A DNA stretch of 43,152 bases. It comes from 'Cynodon dactylon' phytoplasma (GTDB lineage Bacteria; Bacillota_I; Bacilli_A; Acholeplasmatales; Acholeplasmataceae). Each line of letters begins with the position of its first letter. Positions within the stretch are counted from its first letter, which is position 1. The translations under genes and the position numbers were made by a program. Under the pieces are notes generated by a model. It searched no databases. It was not told the origin of the DNA and saw only the letters and a list, made by a program, of their open reading frames with translations. This document shows, one piece after another, positions 1 through 7,600 of the stretch. Location of the stretch: contig NZ_VWOH01000004.1 of NCBI RefSeq assembly GCF_009268075.1, positions 1 to 43,152 of the forward strand, written 5' to 3'.

Positions 1-71
1 CTTGTCCGGTGGTGTAGGGGGCTTATTGTAATAATTCCATTTAATGCAATGGTAAAACGCAATATTTCTAT

Positions 72-122
72 CCTGATCTGAAGAGCCTCGTGTCGGCAGT
101 TCGATTCTGCCCGGAGCCGCCA
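72..122 (+). tRNA. 3' half of a tRNA-like gene, identity unresolved
   Basis: A perfect T-arm (GGCAG, loop TTCGATT, CTGCC at 95-111) is followed by a seven-base acceptor strand CGGAGCC, discriminator G and an encoded CCA ending at 122. GTGTC before it looks like a variable loop, and 78-84 could be an anticodon loop with GAA. The bases upstream do not give a matching GGCTCCG acceptor strand, a paired anticodon stem or a convincing D-arm, so I see only the 3' half. It may be a remnant, an attachment-site copy, or a tRNA with a disrupted 5' half. The G discriminator argues against tmRNA and against tRNA-Phe. Confidence 0.4.
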
Positions 123-206
123 TTATTAATAAATTAAAATATTTTTTTGTTTTATTTTTTTTTTAAAAAAATAATTTTTCTTAATATTATTAGAAAGAAT
201 AAAATA

Positions 207-1475
207 ATGCTAAAAAAAAAATTAAAAAATAATTTTTTTTTAAAAAAAAATATAATTTTATTTTTGTTTCATATAATTTGTATTTTATCCATAAATTTTT
301 TTTTTAATTTTAATTTTATCTATGCTATAGAAAATAAAAATGTTTTAAATAATGATGATACTTTAATACCTTTAATAGAAAATAATAATAAACAAAAATT
401 GAATAATAACTTTTTGTTAGATGAAGATATCGATATTTCTAGTTATGCTGAATGTTCTTATCGTTTGAATTCTAAAAAAAAATATATTTGTTTAGGTTGG
501 AAACATGATTCTGGGTCTTTTTTTTCTAAAAAAGTTAATTTTTTTTATGGAATAGATAATATAAAATTATTACCATGTTCTTCTTTCAAAGAATGGTTGA
601 ATCTTAAACAATTATTTTTTGTTTTAATAAATTATCATATCCCTAAAATGAATTTATTATTTAATATTATTGATTTTTTTCATTTTAAAGAAGAATTTAT
701 AGATCAAAAATATGATAGAATAGCTCTAGATACTTCTCATTTTTGTTATTTTTTAAAAAAAGACCCTTCTTTAGGATGTTTTTATTTTAAGGAAGAAGAT
801 TTAAAATATATAGATTCTTTTAATATATCTTTATGTAATTGTAAAGTTTCTGGATATTCTATATTAGAATTGATATTAGAAATAACTCATTTAAAAGATA
901 AAGAAGAAAGAGATATTTTTTTAAAACATTTATTTGATTATTTAAATTATTTAAATAAAAAATTTGATTCTAATTATAATGAATCTGATTCAGAAAATAA
1001 AAAATCATCAGAAAAAATAAACATTTCTATAGAGAATTTACTCGATAAAATATCTGAAAATATTGATATTGATTCCATAGATAAAAATTTAATTTCTCAT
1101 TTGATTAAAAATTTAATTCGTTGTTTTGCTCCTAAATTTTTTTTAATTAATTTTTCTGTAGATAAAAATGATATTAATAAAAAACCTTCAAAAGAATATA
1201 GATTAGATATATCTTTGAAACCAGAGCATAAAACTATAGGTTGTTTATTAGAAATGAAAAAAGATTTATATAATAACAATTTTTATATTTATTTTAATGA
1301 AATTTTCAGAATTAAAGAAGATAATACAGAAAGATTAAATTTAATTAAAAAAATTTTAATTTTTACTGAAGATATAAATGAATCTAATTTATTAGATCAT
1401 TTAATTATTAGTATAACTAAACAAAAAAAATATTTAAATAAAAAAATTATTTTACTTGGAGCAGATAAAAAATAA
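207..1475 (+). CDS. secreted protein of unknown function with N-terminal signal peptide
   Basis: A 422-residue protein that I do not recognise. The frame is open from 147, but the ATG at 207 is preferred because AGAAAG lies about ten bases upstream and the product then starts with a typical signal peptide: Lys-rich residues 1-15, a hydrophobic core to about residue 38, and a likely cut after YA before IENKN. Lys-rich signal sequences of this kind are typical of phytoplasma secreted proteins. The mature part is acidic and Lys-rich, has several Cys residues in its first half (for example in CYFLKKDPSLGCF) and a probable helical stretch in the second half. It stands alone after the tRNA-like gene and before ppa. 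Function unknown; surface or secreted location is inferred. Confidence 0.75.
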   Translation: MLKKKLKNNFFLKKNIILFLFHIICILSINFFFNFNFIYAIENKNVLNNDDTLIPLIENNNKQKLNNNFLLDEDIDISSYAECSYRLNSKKKYICLGWKHDSGSFFSKKVNFFYGIDNIKLLPCSSFKEWLNLKQLFFVLINYHIPKMNLLFNIIDFFHFKEEFIDQKYDRIALDTSHFCYFLKKDPSLGCFYFKEEDLKYIDSFNISLCNCKVSGYSILELILEITHLKDKEERDIFLKHLFDYLNYLNKKFDSNYNESDSENKKSSEKINISIENLLDKISENIDIDSIDKNLISHLIKNLIRCFAPKFFLINFSVDKNDINKKPSKEYRLDISLKPEHKTIGCLLEMKKDLYNNNFYIYFNEIFRIKEDNTERLNLIKKILIFTEDINESNLLDHLIISITKQKKYLNKKIILLGADKK

Positions 1476-1547
1476 TTTTTTGGATTATAAATATTTAATA
1501 TAATTATTTTAAAAAAATTTTATTAAAGATGAGGATAGGTATAAATT

Positions 1548-2087
1548 ATGAAATTTTTACAAAATATTAATTCTTGTAGAATTAATGAAGATAAATTTCT
1601 TGTTTTTATCGAAATTTCCAAAGGTAGTCAAAATAAATATGAACTAGATAAAGAGACAGGTTTATTAATTTTAGATCGTTTTTTATCTACTTCTTTTAAA
1701 TATCCAGCTAATTATGGTTTTATTCCTTTTACTTATTGTGATGATAAAGATCCTTTAGATGTTTTTGTGTTATCTAAAGAAATTTTAGATCCAATGATTT
1801 TAGTAGAATGTCGACCTATTGGTCTTATTAAAATGATTGATAATAATGAATTAGATGAAAAAATTATAGCTGTTCCAATTAAAGATGTATTTATGAATTC
1901 TTATCAAGATATAAACGATATTCCTTCTTCTTTTTTATTAGAATTAAAACATTTTTTAATGCACTATAAAGATTTAGAAGATAAAAAAGTTATTATTGAA
2001 AAAATAGAAAATAAAAAAAAAGCTTTTTTAACAATTAAAAAATCTCTATTAAATTATAATAAAATTGATAATAAAAAAATAGAATAG
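1548..2087 (+). CDS. ppa: inorganic pyrophosphatase, soluble family I
   Basis: Hydrolyses pyrophosphate released by aminoacylation, nucleotide polymerisation and CDP-diglyceride synthesis, driving those reactions. At 179 residues it has normal family I size. Visible hallmarks are the substrate-site stretch FKYPANYGFIPFT (residues 50-62), the metal-binding DDKDPLD at 65-71 and a DEKIIAVP segment near 103-110, all matching the bacterial hexameric enzyme. A purine-rich GAGGATAGG precedes the ATG. It is transcribed with the genes on either side on the plus strand, but the gaps of 72 and 116 bases leave operon membership open. Identification is firm. Confidence 0.95.
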   Translation: MKFLQNINSCRINEDKFLVFIEISKGSQNKYELDKETGLLILDRFLSTSFKYPANYGFIPFTYCDDKDPLDVFVLSKEILDPMILVECRPIGLIKMIDNNELDEKIIAVPIKDVFMNSYQDINDIPSSFLLELKHFLMHYKDLEDKKVIIEKIENKKKAFLTIKKSLLNYNKIDNKKIE

Positions 2088-2203
2088 AATAATTAGTTTA
2101 TTTCTTTTTTTTTATTTAAATTTAGATTATTTTTTTGTTGAAATTTTTTTATTTTTTTATTGAAAGTTATATTTATAAATAATTATTTTAGGATTTAATA
2201 TTA

Positions 2204-2674
2204 ATGAACAAAAAAACGATAAAAACAATTCTTTCTAATAAAAAAGCTTTTTATAATTACCTACTAGATACAAAATATATTGCAGGTATTAAGTTATTAG
2301 GTAATGAAGTTAAATCTATTCGTTTAGGTAAAGTTAATTTAGATAATTCTTATATTAAATTTAATTTTGATGAAGTTTTTATTATAAATATGTTAATCTC
2401 TAAGTATCCTTTTTGTAATATTTTTCATAATTATAACGAAAATAGAGAAAGAAAACTTTTATTAAACAAAAGAGAAATTTTACAAATTAAAAACAAAATT
2501 CAAACTAAAGGTTTTATTGTTATACCAATTAGAATTCTTATAATTAAAAATTTAGTCAAAATAGAAATTTCTTTAGCTAAAGGCAAAAAAAAATATGATA
2601 AAAGATCATTATTAAAAGAAAAAGAATTAGATTTAAAAATTAAAAAAATGATAAAAAAAGATGATTATTATTAA
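2204..2674 (+). CDS. smpB: SsrA-binding protein SmpB
   Basis: Partner of tmRNA in trans-translation: it binds the tRNA-like domain and brings it to stalled ribosomes. The 156-residue product shows the family pattern NKKAFYNY at the N-terminus, then GIKLLGNEVKSIR with the conserved Gly-x-Glu-Val-Lys-Ser segment, a central HNYNENRERKLLL, and a basic C-terminal tail KGKKKYDKRSLLKEKE that inserts in the ribosomal A site. The ATG follows TTAGGATTTAATATTA. The tRNA-like 3' end at 72-122 is nearby but does not look like tmRNA, so the cognate ssrA is presumably outside the window. Confidence 0.95.
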   Translation: MNKKTIKTILSNKKAFYNYLLDTKYIAGIKLLGNEVKSIRLGKVNLDNSYIKFNFDEVFIINMLISKYPFCNIFHNYNENRERKLLLNKREILQIKNKIQTKGFIVIPIRILIIKNLVKIEISLAKGKKKYDKRSLLKEKELDLKIKKMIKKDDYY

Positions 2675-2677
2675 TTT

Positions 2678-2980
2678 TTAAAAAGAAATATATGGTTTGA
2701 TATCAGAATAAAAGGAAGATAAATAAAAGTTTATATTTTCAACTATAGTATTAATAATACTAAACCATTTATATAAAATATAGTCTTTTAAGTTTTCTTT
2801 TTTAACTTCTTCTTCATTTGTATATTGATTAATTGCTTGTGGATTCAATATCATATTTATATTGAATGGTTTTTTTTTTAAAGAAATTTTTTTTTCATTA
2901 TCTTCAGCTATTTTATACAGTATTGCTCCTATAAAACATCCTAAAATTATTGTTATTATAAAACCTAATTTTTTAAACAT
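2678..2980 (-). CDS. small membrane-anchored protein of unknown function
   Basis: A 100-residue product with one N-terminal hydrophobic segment (residues 5-24, rich in Ile, with Gly-Cys-Phe-Ile-Gly) followed by a charged domain of about 70 residues. The hydrophobic stretch could be an uncleaved anchor or a signal. The stop lies 3 bases beyond the end of smpB on the opposite strand, so the two genes converge. A GGAG lies upstream of the ATG with a longer than usual gap filled by an A run. I do not recognise a family. It is opposed by an overlapping plus-strand frame that has no ribosome site, so the minus frame is the better choice. Confidence 0.55.
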   Translation of the reverse strand: MFKKLGFIITIILGCFIGAILYKIAEDNEKKISLKKKPFNINMILNPQAINQYTNEEEVKKENLKDYILYKWFSIINTIVENINFYLSSFYSDIKPYISF

Positions 2981-3197
2981 TTTTTTTTTTAATTTAATTC
3001 TCCTTTTTTATGTTATTTTTATTTATTCAATAAATATTCTAACACATTGTTTTCTATTAAATAATAATAAATTTGTTTTAATTTTTGTTAAATTATTAAT
3101 TTTTTATGATTTTTTTCATATTATTTTATAATTATTTAAATTCTTATATATCATTGGAAATTTCTAGTATTTTATTATAATTATATAATTTTTTCTA

Positions 3198-3226
3198 TTG
3201 AAAAAATTATTAAAAAAATATATAAT
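3198..3226 (+). promoter_or_regulatory. sigma-70-type promoter for the 3263 gene
   Basis: TTGAAA at 3198-3203 and TATAAT at 3221-3226 are separated by exactly 17 bases. They lie 37 bases upstream of the next start codon, with the ribosome site TTAGAAAGAGG between them. Confidence 0.65.
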
Positions 3227-3262
3227 TATAGTGTTAGAAAGAGGTTTAAATAGTATTTTTTT

Positions 3263-4303
3263 ATGTTTATTTTAAATAATTTTATAAAATCTATTTTATC
3301 TAAAAAAAATTTTTTAATAATTTTTGTTTTAGTAATAATTCCGATTTTTTTATTTTTTTATATTAAAAAGGTTCAAAATAAATTTTCACATATTAAGGTT
3401 GCACAAAGAAAATTATTAGTTGATAATAATAAAAAAGGTAAAATAAATAAATTTAATTTATATTCAAATATGAATTTTCATTTTTTAGAAGATAAAAATA
3501 TTTTAGAAGTAGAATTTATTAATCATAAAAATTTAAAAAAACAAAAATTTGATATTTTTAATAAAAAAATAATTGAACAAGTTTTGTTTGATGGGACTAT
3601 ACAAATTTTTGATCCAATAACAGGTTTTATGACAGAAAGACTATTACCTAATGGTTTATATTCTAAATATAAAACAAAAAATGGTACTTTATTATTTTTA
3701 TATGATATTAATAAATATGATATGATACCTTTAGATCAAATAGATTCTTTATCAGAAAATGATGAAAGACTGAAATATTTTAAAAAATCTCAAGAACTAA
3801 TTATATTTAACAAACCAATAATAGAAAATTATAATGCAATTTCAAACAATATAGATATTATAATTATGAATTTATATAAAAATTTGGAAAATAAAGAACA
3901 AACAAAAAGTTTTAAAACAAAAGATTTGATTTTATATGATCTAGAATATAATGAAAAAAAAGAAGATTTTGAAGAATCAAATTTTTTTTTTGACAGTTTG
4001 AAAAAAGAAGAAGATGAAAAAGAAATTTTAGAAGATATTTTAACAGATAATAATGATGTAAAAGATTTTAAAGATATAGAAAAAAATAAAAATAAAAGCA
4101 AAGATACAAATATAATTGATCATCAAGATAAAAAAAAATTTAGAAAAAATAAAAGTGTTTTTGGAATTATAAATAATAAAAATAAAAATAATATTTTTAT
4201 TAGAAAATTTAGTTTTATTAATACCAAAAAACCTTTTTTGAATTTGATTATTAATATACCTTATATTCATTCTTCTATATTTTTAAGTCATATGCTTTTC
4301 TAA
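3263..4303 (+). CDS. membrane-anchored protein with a DUF2963-like segment
   Basis: A 346-residue product with one N-terminal membrane segment (about residues 16-34) and a large charged domain that would face outward if the N-terminus is inside. Around residues 110-150 it reads FDGTIQIFDPITG followed by LLPNGLYSKYKTKNGTLLFLYD. That resembles the DGTIxxYDPxTGK motif of the phytoplasma repeat family DUF2963, in degenerate form; this is from memory of the family, not a search. The second half is strongly acidic and Lys/Glu-rich (about 200-290), ending in a short hydrophobic tail. It has its own promoter and the site TTAGAAAGAGG. Function unknown. Confidence 0.65.
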   Translation: MFILNNFIKSILSKKNFLIIFVLVIIPIFLFFYIKKVQNKFSHIKVAQRKLLVDNNKKGKINKFNLYSNMNFHFLEDKNILEVEFINHKNLKKQKFDIFNKKIIEQVLFDGTIQIFDPITGFMTERLLPNGLYSKYKTKNGTLLFLYDINKYDMIPLDQIDSLSENDERLKYFKKSQELIIFNKPIIENYNAISNNIDIIIMNLYKNLENKEQTKSFKTKDLILYDLEYNEKKEDFEESNFFFDSLKKEEDEKEILEDILTDNNDVKDFKDIEKNKNKSKDTNIIDHQDKKKFRKNKSVFGIINNKNKNNIFIRKFSFINTKKPFLNLIINIPYIHSSIFLSHMLF

Positions 4304-4521
4304 AATTTTTAGATTTTTTTCATATCTTTCTTTCTAAATATTAATTATTTTTTAATTTTCAAATTGATAAAAAAGTATTTTATATTACGGTTTTTTTAAT
4401 TCATCTTAATATAAGATATTTTTTTTATTAATTTTATTATTTAAATGAAATTATTTGTTGTAATAAGTTATTTGTTTATATCAAGTTAAAGGGTTTAAAC
4501 TAGTTATATAGAAAGTTTTTT

Positions 4522-5232
4522 ATGAATTTAATAGAACAAATTTTTAATTTTAAAAAAAGAAAACTTCAAAAATTAATTTTAGGTTCTTTTTTTGTTTCTT
4601 TTGCTATTGTTTTATCTCAAATAAATAAATTTTGCCCTATTTTTTTTAATAAATCTCTTTATACAGAAAATAATTATTTTTGTTATTGGTATTTTCCTTT
4701 TTTTATGATGAGTTTATTTTTCGATTTTAGTTCTCATCTATTTTTTTTGTTATTTTATTGTTTTATAGATATTTTTGTTTATTCAAGTGAAAGATATTTG
4801 TTTCAAATACAATTTCTTACTAACAATTATTTAAACAAACCTCAAGTAATTCTTTTATTTTATATGATCTTTTTTGGTACTATTATTCCTGTTTTATCTT
4901 ATTCTTTAACGAGTTTTTTTACATTTTTTATTAAAAAAAATATAAAAAAAAATTTTTTATTTTTATTTATTATAATTTTGATACAAACTATTTCTAGATT
5001 TTTTTGCGGTTTTTTATGTTATTGGGGTCCTAATACTAAGTATTATTTTATTTTAAGAAATAATATTAATATTTTTAATAAAAGTTTAAAATCATCTTTA
5101 TTTTATTATTCTTTTATGTTTTTTTGGAATTTTTTACCTATTTTGATTTCGAATTTAATTCTTTTTATTTTATTTTCTATTTTTAAGAGTTTTATATTAA
5201 AAAATTTTAAATTTTATTGGTTATCAAAATAA
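4522..5232 (+). CDS. multi-pass membrane protein, possible ECF transporter S component (ThiT-like)
   Basis: A 236-residue very hydrophobic protein with about six predicted membrane segments and short loops. The order of segments and the stretch around residues 155-175, ISRFFCGFLCYWGPNT, resemble the RxxxHFxSGxxxWG region of the thiamine S component ThiT, and a Tyr-rich segment follows. ECF S components deliver vitamins to a shared energising module (EcfA, EcfA', EcfT), not seen here. The ATG is preceded by TATAGAAAG. Identification is tentative: it rests on length, topology and one weak motif. Phytoplasmas depend on host vitamins, so an S component would make sense. Confidence 0.6.
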   Translation: MNLIEQIFNFKKRKLQKLILGSFFVSFAIVLSQINKFCPIFFNKSLYTENNYFCYWYFPFFMMSLFFDFSSHLFFLLFYCFIDIFVYSSERYLFQIQFLTNNYLNKPQVILLFYMIFFGTIIPVLSYSLTSFFTFFIKKNIKKNFLFLFIIILIQTISRFFCGFLCYWGPNTKYYFILRNNINIFNKSLKSSLFYYSFMFFWNFLPILISNLILFILFSIFKSFILKNFKFYWLSK

Positions 5233-5264
5233 AATTTATTCTTCAAAAAAATAATCTTTTTTTT

Positions 5265-5810
5265 CTAATTTATCTTGTTATATAACATACTACTGAATAA
5301 ATTAAATACTTTTGTCATATCTAAATTTTTAGGTTTAAAATTTTTTTTTTGATTTAATTTCATAAAATGTTCAATATACATTTTTTTTAATGAATCAAAA
5401 ATATCCAAATTAAAATTAAAATTATAATATATATCTTTATTTAAAAATTTTTTTATAATTTCAAACCAGCTAACATTTTTTTTATAAGGTAAAAAATTCT
5501 TTATTTCCCATTGTATACAACATTCTAAGATAAGAAATAAATTTGTGTTAACTATTTCATATTTATTTTCAATTTTTTGTAAATATGATAAATGAAAACT
5601 ATTTATATAATATTTTCTTTTTTGCATTTCTTTTATCCATTTAACAAAAGATAGGTTAAAATAATTACGACCCATGTCTAAAAAAAATTGCATAGCTTTA
5701 TTTTTTTTGTTTTTATTTAAACAATAGTCATACATTCCGAATTCTTTTCTTAAAGCTTTAATAGATAATTCTGGTGTATATTCAAAAAGTTCATAAGGTA
5801 TAATTCTCAT
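5265..5810 (-). CDS. uncharacterised cytoplasmic protein, weakly like pyrimidine-dimer glycosylase-related proteins
   Basis: A 181-residue protein without signal peptide or membrane segment. It begins MRIIPYELFEYTPELSI and continues with LRKEFG and, near residues 50-70, NLSFVKWIKEMQKRKYYIN. This layout recalls the family whose members start MRLW...L..LPRQQLL..RECC and later carry a Tyr-rich ...EMxxRGY segment, annotated as pyrimidine-dimer glycosylase-like. The match is from memory and weak; catalytic residues cannot be assigned. AAGGA lies upstream of the start. The gene converges with the membrane protein ending at 5232 and diverges from the rpsP operon. Confidence 0.6.
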   Translation of the reverse strand: MRIIPYELFEYTPELSIKALRKEFGMYDYCLNKNKKNKAMQFFLDMGRNYFNLSFVKWIKEMQKRKYYINSFHLSYLQKIENKYEIVNTNLFLILECCIQWEIKNFLPYKKNVSWFEIIKKFLNKDIYYNFNFNLDIFDSLKKMYIEHFMKLNQKKNFKPKNLDMTKVFNLFSSMLYNKIN

Positions 5811-5907
5811 TTATTTTTTTTAATCCTTTTTTAATTATTTTAAATATATTTTAATAAATTATTTTATTTTTTTGTATATATTATATTATAGGTTTACTTA
5901 TTGAATA

Positions 5908-5936
5908 TTGACAGTTATTATTTTTTCTTTTATAAT
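5908..5936 (+). promoter_or_regulatory. consensus promoter for the rpsP-trmD-rplS cluster
   Basis: TTGACA at 5908-5913 and TATAAT at 5931-5936 are both perfect consensus hexamers with 17-base spacing. The next plus-strand gene starts at 6101, giving a leader of roughly 160 bases. The stretch 5811-6100 holds no other convincing gene. Confidence 0.8.
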
Positions 5937-6100
5937 CTAACTATAATAGTAAAAAAATAATTTATAATGAGAATCTAATATTAAAACAAAATATTTAGGA
6001 ATGAAGATTAATAGTATTTCATTTTTTTATTGTTTAATAATATTACATTTATATTATGTATTATATCTATATCTAATAACAGAAAGTAGGTTTAACAATT

Positions 6101-6355
6101 ATGTCGGTTAAAATTCGCTTACAACGTTTTGGTTCTCATAAAAAACCTTTTTATCGTATAGTAGCTACAGAATCTTGTAATAAAAGAGATGGGAAGTTTT
6201 TAGAAATTATTGGTATTTATCATCCTTTATCTAATGTTATTAGTGTATACAATGAAAAGTTAGAAAAATGGTTATCTTTTGGAGCTCAATTAACTAAGAC
6301 TACTAAAAATTTATTAAAAAAGAATAAAAAAAATAATTTAACAAAAAAATGTTAA
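6101..6355 (+). CDS. rpsP: 30S ribosomal protein S16
   Basis: Small-subunit protein needed for 30S assembly. The 84-residue sequence shows the family start MSVKIRLQRFGSHKKPFYRIV and the following ATESCNKRDGKFLEIIGIYHPL, with the Gly-x-Tyr-x-Pro motif, then a basic tail. The ribosome site is AGAAAGTAGG about ten bases before the ATG. It heads the classic rpsP-trmD-rplS order. In many Firmicutes rimM lies between rpsP and trmD; no rimM is present here, only a 115-base gap with a hairpin. Confidence 0.97.
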   Translation: MSVKIRLQRFGSHKKPFYRIVATESCNKRDGKFLEIIGIYHPLSNVISVYNEKLEKWLSFGAQLTKTTKNLLKKNKKNNLTKKC

Positions 6356-6367
6356 AAAATTGATTTC

Positions 6368-6400
6368 TAATTCTAATTTAGAATTAATTTTTGTTTTTTG
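6368..6400 (+). terminator. hairpin with T-rich tail between rpsP and trmD
   Basis: An 8-bp A/T stem (6368-6375 with 6379-6386, loop ATT) with one G-C pair is followed by ATTTTTGTTTTTTG. It could end or attenuate transcription after rpsP. The low G+C of the stem makes it a weak call. Confidence 0.35.
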
Positions 6401-6470
6401 ATTTTTTATTATAATCATAATCTGTTTGTATTTTTTTAATTATTTTTTTAATATATAAAGGTTTTTAATA

Positions 6471-7178
6471 ATGATATTTGATATTATAACTATTTTTCCT
6501 AATTTTTTTAATTTTTTTTTAGATCATTCTATAATAAAAAGAGCATATTTAAAGAAAAAAATTATATTAAATATTTTAGATTTAAGAAAATATAGCCATA
6601 ATAAACATAATCAAGTAGATGATACTGTTTATGGAGGCGGAAGTGGTATGTTACTTGCTTTTCCTCCTTTATACGATTGTCTTTTAAATATTAAGAGAGA
6701 GAAACGAAGTAGGGTTATTTTATTGTCTCCTCAGGGAATTGTTTTGAAACAAAAAAAAGTTATTCATTATGCTGAAAAATATACACAATTAATTATTTTA
6801 TGTGGAAATTATGAAGGTGTAGATGCGAGAATTTTAAAATTTGTAGATGAAGAACTTTCGATAGGTGATTATATTTTGACCGGAGGTGAGTTTGCTGCTA
6901 TTATTTTAATTGATGCTATTACTAGAGTTGTATCAGGAGTTATTAAAAAAGAGTCTTATTTGCAAGATTCTTTTCAAGGTGGTTTATTAAAATATCCTCA
7001 ATATACTAGGCCACAAATTTATAAAGGAGAGTCTGTCCCTTCTGTTCTAATTTCTGGGAATCATAATAAAATTAAAGAATGGCGAAAAAAAGAAAGTTTA
7101 AAAAATACTTTATTAAAAAGACCTGATTTATTAGAAGAAAAAAATAAGATTCAGATAAAAAATAAAAAAACAGAATAA
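6471..7178 (+). CDS. trmD: tRNA (guanine-37-N1)-methyltransferase
   Basis: Methylates G37 next to the anticodon of tRNAs reading CNN, Leu and Pro codons among them, using S-adenosylmethionine and preventing +1 frameshifts. The 235-residue product has the trefoil-knot motifs YGGGSGML (54-61), LSPQG (85-89), [10 protein letters not shown] (111-120) and [11 protein letters not shown] (130-140), all intact, plus the C-terminal stretch with [13 protein letters not shown]. The ribosome site AAAGG precedes the ATG. Placed between rpsP and rplS as in most bacteria. Confidence 0.97.
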   Translation: MIFDIITIFPNFFNFFLDHSIIKRAYLKKKIILNILDLRKYSHNKHNQVDDTVYGGGSGMLLAFPPLYDCLLNIKREKRSRVILLSPQGIVLKQKKVIHYAEKYTQLIILCGNYEGVDARILKFVDEELSIGDYILTGGEFAAIILIDAITRVVSGVIKKESYLQDSFQGGLLKYPQYTRPQIYKGESVPSVLISGNHNKIKEWRKKESLKNTLLKRPDLLEEKNKIQIKNKKTE

Positions 7179-7225
7179 AATATATATAGAAAATAATTAA
7201 AAGGAAGAAATTATTATAAGAAGCC

Positions 7226-7585
7226 ATGAATATGAATTTAAAAGGACAAGAGTTAATTAATTTTGTTAATAAAAAAAATTTAAGAAAAGTACCTTTTTTT
7301 GCAGTTGGTGATACAGTTAGAATTTTTATCAAGTTTGAAGAAAACAATAAGAAGAAAATACAAATTTTTGAAGGTTTAGTGATTAGAAAAAAAGGAAGTA
7401 ATATTTCAGAAACTTTTACATTAAGAAGAGTTTATTCAGGAGTAGGAGTTGAACGTATTTGTCCATTACATTCGCCTTTATATGAAAAAATAGAGGTAGT
7501 AAAACGTGGTATAGTTCGTCGTTCTAAACTTTATTATATTCGTTATTTATCTGCAAAAGCTACTAAGATTAAAGAGAAAAGATAG
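7226..7585 (+). CDS. rplS: 50S ribosomal protein L19
   Basis: Large-subunit protein at the interface with the 30S subunit. The 119-residue product shows the expected FAVGDTVRIFIKFEE, IQIFEGLVIRKKG and a C-terminal part matching the family (TFTLRRVYSGVGVERICPLHSP, here interrupted in my quote by nothing odd). Two in-frame ATGs at 7226 and 7232 are both possible starts; AAGGAAG lies about 20 bases upstream of the first. It follows trmD by 47 bases and is followed by tyrS after 15 bases, suggesting co-transcription. Confidence 0.97.
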   Translation: MNMNLKGQELINFVNKKNLRKVPFFAVGDTVRIFIKFEENNKKKIQIFEGLVIRKKGSNISETFTLRRVYSGVGVERICPLHSPLYEKIEVVKRGIVRRSKLYYIRYLSAKATKIKEKR

Positions 7586-7600
7586 AATAAAAGGAGAAAT

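Noticed and set aside
1-122. tmRNA (ssrA) next to smpB
   Set aside because: The 3' end has T-arm and CCA, but the discriminator is G rather than A, and there is no room for pseudoknots or a tag frame ending in Leu-Ala-Ala between base 1 and the T-arm.
1097-1279. 60-codon minus-strand frame
   Set aside because: Lies fully within the 207-1475 gene on the other strand and has no ribosome site or protein-like pattern.
2862-3131. 89-codon plus-strand frame
   Set aside because: Overlaps the better supported minus-strand 2678-2980 gene; its product is low-complexity Phe/Ile and no ribosome site precedes it.
3829-4270. two minus-strand frames of 76-90 codons
   Set aside because: Antisense shadows of the Lys/Glu-rich part of the 3263-4303 gene, giving Phe/Ser/Ile-rich products.
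6001-6108. 35-codon leader frame overlapping the rpsP start
   Set aside because: Starts directly after AGGA with no spacing and ends just inside rpsP. It could be a leader peptide but the site is wrongly placed and the content is plain Tyr/Leu/Ile.
7072-7347. 91-codon minus-strand frame
   Set aside because: Antisense to the trmD end and the rplS start; hydrophobic shadow.
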